Below, piece after piece: positions 1 to 5,857 of a stretch of 9,686 nucleotides of DNA. Source of the DNA: Desulfuromonadales bacterium (GTDB taxonomy: Bacteria > Desulfobacterota > Desulfuromonadia > Desulfuromonadales > BM103); contig JAUWTX010000055.1 of assembly GCA_030614505.1 (NCBI GenBank), positions 1 to 9,686 on the forward strand, written 5' to 3'. Position 1 is the stretch's first letter, and every line of letters starts with the position of its first letter. Under the pieces are notes generated by a model. That model was not told the origin of the DNA. It did no database searches and saw nothing but the letters and a program-made list of their open reading frames with translations. A program made the translations under genes and the position numbers.

Positions 1-447
1 ACTCTGGCCAATAATAGTGCGTTCCAGCTGGTAATGGTTCTTTATCTCCTGTCTGAGAAGTGACACTTCAGCGGAGACGTCCGCAGCTTTCTGAGCTTTG
101 AAGATGATGGCGTCGAGGGCGTCAAGGTCAAATGGCTTGGTCAGGTAATCATAGGCACCTCGTTTCATCGCCTCGATGGCATTTTTCATAGATGATTCAG
201 CTGTCATGATAACGACCAGGGCCCGAGGACACTCTTCCTGGAATTTGCTCAGCAACTCCAAGCCCGAGAGCCCAGGCATCTTGATGTCAAGTATTGCCAG
301 GTCGTAACTCTGTTTTCTGCTCATGAGCAAAGCTTCCTGGCCGTTGCTGGCCAAGTCAACTTGAAAGCCCTGTTTGGTCAGAGACTTGGACAGTACCCAG
401 CGCATACTCTCCTCATCATCCGCAATCAGAATCCGTTTGATCGTCAT
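1..447 (-). CDS. ntrC: NtrC-family sigma-54-dependent response regulator (partial, receiver domain)
   Basis: Only the first 149 codons are inside the window; the gene runs off the left edge in frame. They form a complete CheY-like receiver domain: acidic pocket D10-D11, phospho-acceptor D54 in the segment LDIKMPG, switch T82 in IMTAE, and K104 in the TKPF motif. The start (ADDEESMRWVL) closely resembles NtrC. After a linker helix the visible part ends in IIGQS, the usual entry to the sigma-54-interacting AAA+ domain, so an ATPase and a C-terminal DNA-binding domain are expected outside the window. The ATG at 447 has a good Shine-Dalgarno AAGGAG (positions 456-461, spacer 8). It lies 51 nt downstream of the ntrB stop and is surely its partner. 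Family knowledge: phosphorylated NtrC activates sigma-54 promoters of nitrogen genes. That the target here is nitrogen rather than another signal is inferred from context. Confidence 0.9.
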   Translation of the reverse strand, partial: MTIKRILIADDEESMRWVLSKSLTKQGFQVDLASNGQEALLMSRKQSYDLAILDIKMPGLSGLELLSKFQEECPRALVVIMTAESSMKNAIEAMKRGAYDYLTKPFDLDALDAIIFKAQKAADVSAEVSLLRQEIKNHYQLERTIIGQS

Positions 448-498
448 GTGTGATGCTCCTTGAAAAAAATACTCAGCATTAAGGGTGCAGAGGTAATA

Positions 499-1623
499 TT
501 AACGGTGTAGCGGCAATGAAACGATTATGCTTGTTCCCTTTTCAGGAGAACTTTCAATCTTCAGTAAGCCATGGTGGTCTTCAACGATTTTCTGGGAAAT
601 TGCCAAACCAAGCCCGCTCCCTTTACTCTTAGTGGTGAAGTAAGGAGTAAAGATGCGATCCATCTCTTCCTGCGCAATGCCGCAGCCTGTATCTCTGATC
701 GTGATGTCCACCATCGGTGATGAGCGCTTGCCCGGACTGCTCATATGATAATTTGAAGAAATCCTGGTCTCTATCAATACTTCACCTTTATGGGGGATTG
801 CTTCCCTGGCATTCTTGATGAGATTGAGAAAAAGACGGGTCAAGAGGTCCTCATCTCCCTGCACAGGAGGGATGCTCGGATCGAGTTTTAATTTGAACTT
901 GATGCTCTGGCAATGTACCGCTTCTCTTTGCAGCAGAATGATATTGTCCAGGATATCGGTCAGGTCGACATCGCCGATCACCGGTGGCCTCGGATTACCA
1001 AGATCCATCAGTTCTTCGATGATGAAATTAATCCGCTCCACTTCCTTGATCATGATATGCGTGTAGTCCTGCAGGGAGCTTTTTTTCGTCAGTTCCCTGG
1101 AGAGCAATTGTGCCGCGCCCTTGATCCCCCCCAGTGGATTCTTGATTTCGTGGGCTAGCCCGGCAGCCAGGGTGCCCAGCATTGACAACCGATCAGCGCG
1201 GCGCAAGGTCCCCTCGAGTTCCTTGATTCGCGATAGATCACGGATGATCATAACCACTCCATCCTGATCGCCCCGGTGGGCAAAAATCGGCGCTGCATAA
1301 GCATTGATTGGTAATGGTGCAGCTTTTGACCGGTGCAGGTAAAGGCCTTCGTCATCGGTGATGGGTCGGCCTTCCTCGAGGGCAACTTTAATCAGGTAGA
1401 GCAGAGTCTCCTGGCCCTTGAACAGTTCCTGGTAGTGCTGATCGATCATCTGTCGAGATGAGCATTCCATGAGCGCTTCGGCGGCCGGGTTGAAGAGCGT
1501 AATCCGGCCTGCTTGATTGAAGGCAATCACAGCACGGTCGATATTCTCCAGAATCATGCCATAGAGAGCCGAGTCGGTGCTGGAAGGTGGACCAGTGCCC
1601 TTGTTTGTAACTTCAGGCGGCAT
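499..1623 (-). CDS. ntrB: NtrB-like PAS sensor histidine kinase
   Basis: A 374-residue histidine kinase without membrane segments, so cytosolic. A PAS domain covers about residues 20-130. The HisKA helix has the H-box GLAHEIKNPLGGIKGAAQLL with phospho-acceptor H158, nearly the NtrB (GlnL) signature of enteric bacteria. The ATPase domain shows the N-box (NLIKNAREA, N267/N271), the G1 box DTGCGI (D311), the F-box FTPYFTTK and the G2 box GSGLGLAI. E. coli GlnL is about 350 residues, so length fits. The ATG at 1623 is chosen; an in-frame TTG at 1629 is an alternative. A GAGGA (1635-1639) lies 11 nt before the ATG and 5 nt before the TTG, so the start is not certain. The gene begins inside the end of dusB, suggesting translational coupling. 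Its role would be to phosphorylate and dephosphorylate the NtrC encoded next to it. Control by PII is family knowledge and cannot be seen here. Confidence 0.9.
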   Translation of the reverse strand: MPPEVTNKGTGPPSSTDSALYGMILENIDRAVIAFNQAGRITLFNPAAEALMECSSRQMIDQHYQELFKGQETLLYLIKVALEEGRPITDDEGLYLHRSKAAPLPINAYAAPIFAHRGDQDGVVMIIRDLSRIKELEGTLRRADRLSMLGTLAAGLAHEIKNPLGGIKGAAQLLSRELTKKSSLQDYTHIMIKEVERINFIIEELMDLGNPRPPVIGDVDLTDILDNIILLQREAVHCQSIKFKLKLDPSIPPVQGDEDLLTRLFLNLIKNAREAIPHKGEVLIETRISSNYHMSSPGKRSSPMVDITIRDTGCGIAQEEMDRIFTPYFTTKSKGSGLGLAISQKIVEDHHGLLKIESSPEKGTSIIVSLPLHR

Positions 1624-2572
1624 CAGCAAAGAAATCCTCGAGATGACAGCTCATTTCAGCGATCGTTTTGGTTTGGTTGATCTTTACTCTGAATCCGGCG
1701 GCATTTTCCATGCCGCGAACATACCAGCTGAAATGTTTACGCATTTGCCCAAGCGTTTTCTGTGGGCCGAAGGTTTCAAGGCAGAGTTCAAAATGATTCC
1801 GAACGACAGACAATCGCTCTTCAGACGTTGGCTGTGTTACTGATCGACCAGCGAGCAGATCCAGGGCCTGGCCAATAATCCAGGGATTGCCATAGCCTCC
1901 CCGACCGATCATCACGGCGTCACAACCTGTCTGCTCAAACATGTTTTTAATGCTTTCTGGATGAAAGAGGTCGCCACTGCCAATGACCGGGATCGACAGG
2001 GTCTCTTTGAGCTTTTTTATCTGTTGCCAGTCTGCCTGCCCGCCGAACATCTGTGAGCGTGTTCGCGGGTGCAGGGTGACCGCATCGACCCCTTCTTCGG
2101 CAGCGATGCGTGCAATTTCAAGAAAGTTGACTGAGTCGTGATCCCAGCCGGAACGGAACTTGATTGTCAATGGTCTGGATGTTGCGTTACGTACAGCAGA
2201 GACAATGCGGGCAACCTTCTCCGGTTCACGCAGCAGTGCGCTACCGGCTCCCGAGCGAATGACTTTGCGGACCGGACAGCCGAAGTTAAGATCAATCAGT
2301 TCGCCACAATCTTCAACCTGTTTGGCAGCTTCTGCCATGCGCTCCGGGGATTCGCCGAACAGTTGAACACCCAAAGGCCGTTCTTCAGGACTGGATTCCA
2401 GAAGTTTACGGGTCGCCTTACCATTGAAAAAAAGACCATTGGCGCTGATCATTTCAGTAAATACCAGAGCGGCTCCGTGGCGTTTCATGATGAGACGATA
2501 GGGCAGGTCTGAAATGCCCGCCATAGGAGCTGAAATGATTGGATTCTTGAGTTTGAGGGCACCTATTACCAT
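1613..2572 (-). CDS. dusB: tRNA-dihydrouridine synthase DusB (NifR3 family)
   Basis: The 319-residue product matches the DusB family in length (E. coli DusB 321) and motifs. It starts with an FMN-binding TIM barrel (SAPMAGISDLPYR, residues 14-26). Next come VFTEMISANGL, the catalytic cysteine C99 in LNFGCPVRKV, K138 in the KFRSGW motif, H168 in TLHPRTR, and the FMN phosphate site MIGRGGYGNPWI (residues 221-232). The family enzyme reduces uridines in the tRNA D-loop with NADPH. One small departure is HPRTR where HGRTR is usual. The Shine-Dalgarno upstream of the ATG is weak (an AGG about 13 nt away), but the next residues fit the family N-terminus well. It is the first gene of dusB-ntrB-ntrC and overlaps ntrB by 11 nt. 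The same order, nifR3-ntrB-ntrC, is known in Rhodobacter and Azospirillum. Confidence 0.95.
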   Translation of the reverse strand: MVIGALKLKNPIISAPMAGISDLPYRLIMKRHGAALVFTEMISANGLFFNGKATRKLLESSPEERPLGVQLFGESPERMAEAAKQVEDCGELIDLNFGCPVRKVIRSGAGSALLREPEKVARIVSAVRNATSRPLTIKFRSGWDHDSVNFLEIARIAAEEGVDAVTLHPRTRSQMFGGQADWQQIKKLKETLSIPVIGSGDLFHPESIKNMFEQTGCDAVMIGRGGYGNPWIIGQALDLLAGRSVTQPTSEERLSVVRNHFELCLETFGPQKTLGQMRKHFSWYVRGMENAAGFRVKINQTKTIAEMSCHLEDFFADAA

Positions 2573-2596
2573 GGATTATTTGCCTATTTTTTGGGC

Positions 2597-2624
2597 ATTT
2601 TAGCATGGTGGGCCGTTAATGCAA
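2597..2624 (-). promoter_or_regulatory. Predicted promoter of dusB-ntrB-ntrC
   Basis: Read on the minus strand, there is an extended -10 element TGC-TAAAAT (TAAAAT at 2602-2597, 5 of 6 to consensus). A weak -35 TTGCAT lies at 2624-2619, with a 16-nt spacer. The predicted start would give a 5' leader of roughly 20 nt before the dusB ATG. Prediction by eye only. Confidence 0.5.
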
Positions 2625-2664
2625 ATGAAAAGAATGAGGGTTACTGAAAAAAGAAATCGCATAC

Positions 2665-2672
2665 TGTATACA
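2665..2672. promoter_or_regulatory. Palindrome TGTATACA, possible operator
   Basis: A perfect 8-bp palindrome sits 8 nt upstream of the gltA -35 element and about 40 nt upstream of the dusB -35. The position suits a regulator acting on either promoter. It is short enough to occur by chance, so this is only a candidate. Confidence 0.3.
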
Positions 2673-2680
2673 AAATCGAC

Positions 2681-2709
2681 TTGACACTTTATGAGTGACT
2701 TGTTAGAAA
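2681..2709 (+). promoter_or_regulatory. Predicted gltA promoter
   Basis: A perfect -35 TTGACA (2681-2686) is followed by a 17-nt spacer and a moderate -10 TAGAAA (2704-2709, 4 of 6). Transcription would begin near 2716, giving an unusually long leader of about 230 nt. A more proximal promoter (for example TTGCTG at 2862 with TAGTTT at 2884) scores much worse but is not excluded. Confidence 0.5.
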
Positions 2710-2803
2710 GTAATCTGGAATATGAGAAAAGGTAAAGAATCACAAGAATGATTTGCCTTTCCTCTAATTTGTTTTTTTCCTGCTGCGTCTGGTCTTCTGT
2801 TCT

Positions 2804-2822
2804 GGTATGAGTTCTACATACC
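2804..2822. repeat. Perfect inverted repeat GGTATG-N7-CATACC in gltA leader
   Basis: Two perfect 6-nt arms (2804-2809 and 2817-2822) are separated by 7 nt. It could be a dimeric operator or, in RNA, a small hairpin. Each arm contains GTAT/ATAC, also the core of the palindrome at 2665-2672, which hints that one regulator may bind both. No T-tract follows, so it is not a terminator. Confidence 0.4.
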
Positions 2823-2896
2823 TAGGCTGGGCTGTTGGCGGGTTGTTTTATCATGTGACAGTTGCTGTTTTATTAACAAGGGATAGTTTTACTCGT

Positions 2897-2915
2897 GGTG
2901 GGTATTCAGCCCGCC
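2897..2915 (+). other. Small GC-rich hairpin just upstream of the gltA ribosome-binding site
   Basis: GGTGGG (2897-2902) pairs with CCCGCC (2910-2915), five GC pairs and one G-U, around a 7-nt loop. It ends 18 nt before the AGGAG of gltA. It could influence mRNA stability or ribosome access. Found by inspection only. Confidence 0.35.
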
Positions 2916-2945
2916 TCCATTTCATTCCACAAAAGGAGAGAGCGT

Positions 2946-4256
2946 ATGTCGACAATGAAAGAAGTCCTGCGTAAGAAGATTGAAGCGCATCGCCCCCGCG
3001 TCACTAAACTGGTCAAAGAGTGTGGCGATGTCAAACTGGGCGACGTAACCATCGCCCAGACTATTGGTGGCGCCCGTGGCATCAAGAGCCTGGTCACCGA
3101 TATCTCCTACCTTGACCCGATGGAAGGCATTCGTTTCCGCGGCATGACCATTCCTGAAACTTTTGATGCCCTGCCGAAGGTTCCGGGCTGCAAGCAGCCT
3201 TATGTTGAAGGTTTCTGGTATCTCCTGCTGACCGGTGATGTTCCGACCATGGAGCAGACTCTGGAAGTTGTTGCAGACTGGAAAGCACGTTCCGTGGTTC
3301 CTCAGTATGTCTTCGATGTACTCAATGCCATGCCGAGTGACTCTCATCCAATGACCATGTTCTCTTCCGCAGTTCTGGCGATGCAGCATGACTCCGTGTT
3401 CTCTGCTAACTACGCTGCTGGCAAGTTCAACAAGATGACCTGCTGGGAAGATATGTACGAAGACTCCAACAACATGATGGCAAAACTTGGTCCTATTGGT
3501 GCTTTCATCTACCGTAAGAAGTACAAAAATGATGATCAGATTGCTGCTGACCCGAACCTCGACATGGGCGGAAACTTCGCTCACATGATGGGCATCGATG
3601 CTCCTTATGATGATGTTGCACGTATGTACTTCATCCTGCATTCTGACCATGAGTCCGGCAACGTTTCTGCACACGCCACTCACCTGGTCGCTTCGGCACT
3701 GTCTGACGCTTATTACTCCTACAGCGCGGGTCTCAACGGTCTTGCTGGTCCTCTGCACGGTCTGGCTAACGAGGAAGTCCTCCGCTGGACCCAGTCTTTC
3801 ATGGAAAAACTCGGTGGCGAAGTGCCAACCGAAGAAGGCCTCAAGAAAGCTCTGTGGGACACTCTCAACAGCGGTCAGGTTATCCCGGGTTACGGTCACG
3901 CCGTCCTGCGCAAGACTGACCCCCGCTACACCTCGCAGCGTGAGTTCTGCATGAATACAGAAGGCCTCAAAGATTACCCGCTGTTCCAGTTGGTCAAGAT
4001 GATCTTTGAAGTTGCTCCTGGCGTTTTGACCGAGCAGGGCAAAGCCAAGAACCCCTGGCCAAATGTCGACGCACAGTCTGGCGTCATCCAGTGGTACTAT
4101 GGTGTTGAGCAGTACGAGTTCTATACTGTTCTGTTCGGTATTGGCCGCGCACTCGGTTGCCTCGCCAACATCACTTGGGACCGCGCTCTTGGTTACGCTA
4201 TCGAGCGTCCCAAGTCGGTTACCACAGCTATGCTGGAAGAAGCTGCTGGTATCTAA
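2946..4256 (+). CDS. gltA: Citrate synthase, eukaryotic-like type
   Basis: A 436-residue citrate synthase (acetyl-CoA + oxaloacetate to citrate + CoA), first step of the TCA cycle, cytosolic. It resembles the mitochondrial enzyme rather than the E. coli hexameric type. The catalytic triad is H271 (LAGPLHGLANEEVL), H318 (VIPGYGHAVLRKTDPRY) and D375 (PWPNVDAQSG). Substrate-binding H235, R328, R401 and R421 also line up with pig enzyme positions almost number for number. One difference is Q377, where pig has His (NVDAHSG). The ATG at 2946 is chosen because AAGGAG ends 7 nt upstream; an in-frame GTG at 2895 has no such site. Codon choice is strongly biased (CTG, CGT, GGT, AAC), more than in neighbours, as expected for a highly expressed gene. 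It is followed by its own terminator, so probably monocistronic. A eukaryotic-like GltA is characteristic of Geobacteraceae. Confidence 0.97.
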   Translation: MSTMKEVLRKKIEAHRPRVTKLVKECGDVKLGDVTIAQTIGGARGIKSLVTDISYLDPMEGIRFRGMTIPETFDALPKVPGCKQPYVEGFWYLLLTGDVPTMEQTLEVVADWKARSVVPQYVFDVLNAMPSDSHPMTMFSSAVLAMQHDSVFSANYAAGKFNKMTCWEDMYEDSNNMMAKLGPIGAFIYRKKYKNDDQIAADPNLDMGGNFAHMMGIDAPYDDVARMYFILHSDHESGNVSAHATHLVASALSDAYYSYSAGLNGLAGPLHGLANEEVLRWTQSFMEKLGGEVPTEEGLKKALWDTLNSGQVIPGYGHAVLRKTDPRYTSQREFCMNTEGLKDYPLFQLVKMIFEVAPGVLTEQGKAKNPWPNVDAQSGVIQWYYGVEQYEFYTVLFGIGRALGCLANITWDRALGYAIERPKSVTTAMLEEAAGI

Positions 4257-4280
4257 GCAGTTAGTTCAAATGCAAGCAGA

Positions 4281-4311
4281 AAGGGGTGCCTCTCGAGGCA
4301 CTCCTTTTTTT
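4281..4311 (+). terminator. Intrinsic terminator of gltA
   Basis: The arms GGGGTGCCT (4283-4291) and AGGCACTCC (4296-4304) form a 9-bp stem with one G-U pair and a CTCG loop. A run of seven T (4305-4311) follows, 24 nt after the gltA stop codon. The two A residues before the stem extend the pairing into the T run. Confidence 0.92.
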
Positions 4312-4366
4312 ATGGATTTAAGTGGAAAATTTTCTGTGTAAATGTTTCTATTCTTTTTTTCTCTGG

Positions 4367-4395
4367 TTGAAAATCCTTATGCAGGTGACTATATT
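4367..4395 (+). promoter_or_regulatory. Predicted promoter of the lemA gene cluster
   Basis: TTGAAA (4367-4372, 5 of 6 to the -35 consensus), an optimal 17-nt spacer and TATATT (4390-4395, 5 of 6 to the -10 consensus). The start near 4402 gives a leader of about 60 nt before lemA. It lies just after the gltA terminator, consistent with a new transcription unit. Confidence 0.65.
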
Positions 4396-4461
4396 GGAAG
4401 CTAATATTCACACTTCGTACGATCGGTTCATTTTTTGATTTTTTCCAAGGAGCAGCCCACC

Positions 4462-5052
4462 ATGTTAAAGCGTTTTACCCTGTTGCTGATTGCCGTCCTC
4501 GTCACTTTGCCCTCTCTCACCGGTTGCGGCTACAACCAGATTCAGAAGAACGAGGAAGGAGTTTTTGCCGCCTGGGCCGATGTCGAGGCCACTTACCAGC
4601 GACGGGCCGATCTGATCCCAAACCTGGTTGAGACAGTCAAGGCCTACGCCTCGCATGAGAAAGAGACTCTGATAGCGGTCACTGAGGCTCGAGCCAGTGT
4701 CGGCAAAGCCCAAGTCAACACAGGTGACCTCTCTGATCCTGCAGCTCTGCAGAAGTTCCAGCAGGCACAAGGAGCGCTTTCGGGAGCCCTCTCCCGGTTG
4801 CTGGTGGTTGTCGAACGTTACCCGGACCTGAAGGCAAACCAGAACTTTCTCGATCTGCAGCATCAGCTTGAGGGGACTGAAAATCGTATCAGCGTTGCCC
4901 GTCAGCGCTATAACAAGGCCGTACAGATCTTCAACAGTTCGATTCGAACCTTCCCCAACAACCTGACAAACAAGTTTTTACTTAACCTTGAGCGAAAAGA
5001 ACCGTTCAAGGCCGAAGCGGGTGCCGAAAAAGCTCCTAAGGTGAAATTTTAG
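4462..5052 (+). CDS. lemA: LemA family lipoprotein
   Basis: The 196-residue product has the usual LemA length and layout. A hydrophobic signal (residues 6-19) ends in the lipobox LTGC, so C22 should be lipidated and the protein exported as a lipoprotein. Then come the family's characteristic N-terminal residues (YNQIQKNEEGVFAAWADVEA, YQRRADLIPNLVETVKAYASHE). The long helical core includes VVVERYPDLKANQNFLDLQ and LEGTENRISVARQRYNKAV, and the end is close to NNLTNKFL. The ATG at 4462 has AAGGAG 9 nt upstream; the frame extends to a TTG at 4435, but the signal peptide fits the ATG. LemA function is not settled; it forms a helical bundle and is often encoded next to TPM-domain proteins, as here. 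Two nt separate it from the next gene, whose Shine-Dalgarno lies inside lemA, so the pair is surely cotranscribed. Confidence 0.93.
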   Translation: MLKRFTLLLIAVLVTLPSLTGCGYNQIQKNEEGVFAAWADVEATYQRRADLIPNLVETVKAYASHEKETLIAVTEARASVGKAQVNTGDLSDPAALQKFQQAQGALSGALSRLLVVVERYPDLKANQNFLDLQHQLEGTENRISVARQRYNKAVQIFNSSIRTFPNNLTNKFLLNLERKEPFKAEAGAEKAPKVKF

Positions 5053-5054
5053 AT

Positions 5055-5777
5055 ATGTCTTTGCGCAGAATTATCCTGTATACCCTTGTTTTTCTCCTGT
5101 TACCGCTAAGCGTTGCGGCTCTTGAGGTGCCGAAATCCACCGGCTATGTCAATGACCTCGCCGGCGTGATTTCGCCGACAACAGAACTGAAAATCGAGAA
5201 TTTCCTGCGTGGCTTCGAAGGCAGTGATTCGACTCAGTTGGTAGTGTTGACTATCGATTCTCTGGAGGGCGAAGTACTTGCAGAATACAGCCTGAGAGTT
5301 GCTGAAAAGTGGGAAATAGGGCAGAAGGGCAAGGATAATGGTGCCTTGTTGCTGATTGCCCGGCAGGAGAGACAGATGCGTATTGAGGTCGGTTACGGCC
5401 TCGAGGGAAAACTTACCGATCTTCTCGCCGGGCGCATTATCGACAATGAAATCAAGCCACGCTTCCAGTCCGGAGACTTCGACGGCGGCGTCATCGCCGG
5501 GGTGGCGGCCATGGCCGAGGCAGTCCGTGGCGAATACCAGGGCACCGGAAGCACGACCCGGAAGAAAAAGCGCAACCCATTGGGCTCGCTGGCCTTGCTC
5601 ATCTTTCTCGGTCCCGGCTTGATGCTTCTTGGTGGTGGCGGTCGACGCGGCCGACATCGTCGTAGCGGTTTCTGGATCGGTGGCTTCGGTGGAGGGGGCG
5701 GTGGTTTTGGTGGCGGAGGCGGCTTCGGCGGGGGTGGTGGTGGCTTTGGTGGCGGCGGGGCTTCAGGAGGGTGGTAA
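5055..5777 (+). CDS. TPM-domain membrane protein with glycine-rich tail (YgcG type)
   Basis: A 240-residue exported protein. Residues 1-22 are a signal peptide (cut probably after SVAA). The TPM domain (TLP18.3/Psb32/MOLO-1; also named TPM_phosphatase) covers about residues 29-160, with YVNDLAGVISPTTE, a core strand QLVVLTIDSLEG, the segment GKDNGALLLIARQERQMRIEVGYGLEG and GRIIDNEIKPRFQSGDFDGG. A basic linker (TRKKKRN) precedes a membrane segment (about 176-194). The tail from 205 is mostly glycine with phenylalanine and ends GGASGGW, a usual finish for this family. The protein would be held in the membrane with its TPM domain outside the cytoplasm. AAGGTGA inside the lemA end (5038-5044) serves as Shine-Dalgarno. 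Acid phosphatase activity was reported for a plant TPM protein; the role in bacteria with LemA is unknown. Confidence 0.9.
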   Translation: MSLRRIILYTLVFLLLPLSVAALEVPKSTGYVNDLAGVISPTTELKIENFLRGFEGSDSTQLVVLTIDSLEGEVLAEYSLRVAEKWEIGQKGKDNGALLLIARQERQMRIEVGYGLEGKLTDLLAGRIIDNEIKPRFQSGDFDGGVIAGVAAMAEAVRGEYQGTGSTTRKKKRNPLGSLALLIFLGPGLMLLGGGGRRGRHRRSGFWIGGFGGGGGGFGGGGGFGGGGGGFGGGGASGGW

Positions 5778-5857
5778 TAATGAGTGACAGGGAAATCCTT
5801 TCTTGCCCGGCACTTTCCACTGATTAACAGCTTAGCAGCACAATACAAAGGTTTAGT

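Larger units (their letters stand above)
2573..2945. promoter_or_regulatory. Divergent dusB/gltA intergenic control region
   Basis: This is a gene-free stretch of 373 nt between the divergently read dusB and gltA. It is AT-richer than the flanking genes. It contains a minus-strand promoter near dusB, a plus-strand promoter about 230 nt before gltA, the palindrome TGTATACA (2665-2672), the inverted repeat GGTATG-N7-CATACC (2804-2822), a GC-rich hairpin (2897-2915) and the gltA ribosome-binding site. No intrinsic terminator or RNA gene was recognised. In Geobacter sulfurreducens gltA is repressed by HgtR during growth on hydrogen; whether any element here is an HgtR-type site cannot be judged by eye. 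Confidence 0.6.

Noticed and set aside
2691..2735. 14-codon frame MSDLLESNLEYEKR upstream of gltA
   Set aside because: It has no ribosome-binding site and overlaps the predicted promoter spacer and -10 element, so it would not be on the transcript.
2895..2945. GTG at 2895 as an upstream start for gltA
   Set aside because: The extra 17 residues do not fit the family N-terminus and the GTG has no ribosome-binding site, while ATG 2946 has AGGAG at ideal spacing.
2922..3899. Long open frame on the minus strand opposite gltA (about 325 codons)
   Set aside because: It lies entirely against a highly biased, clearly identified citrate synthase gene. Strong codon bias commonly keeps an opposite frame open, and the translation shows no recognisable domain.
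4435..4461. TTG at 4435 as the start of lemA
   Set aside because: It would add nine residues before a typical lipoprotein signal, and the AAGGAG serves ATG 4462.
5690..5771. G/T-rich repetitive DNA as a tandem repeat or regulatory element
   Set aside because: It encodes the glycine-rich tail normal for TPM proteins; unit lengths are irregular and codon-driven.
5393..5848. Proline-rich frame on the minus strand opposite the TPM gene
   Set aside because: The proline runs are simply the complement of the glycine codons of the real TPM protein tail.
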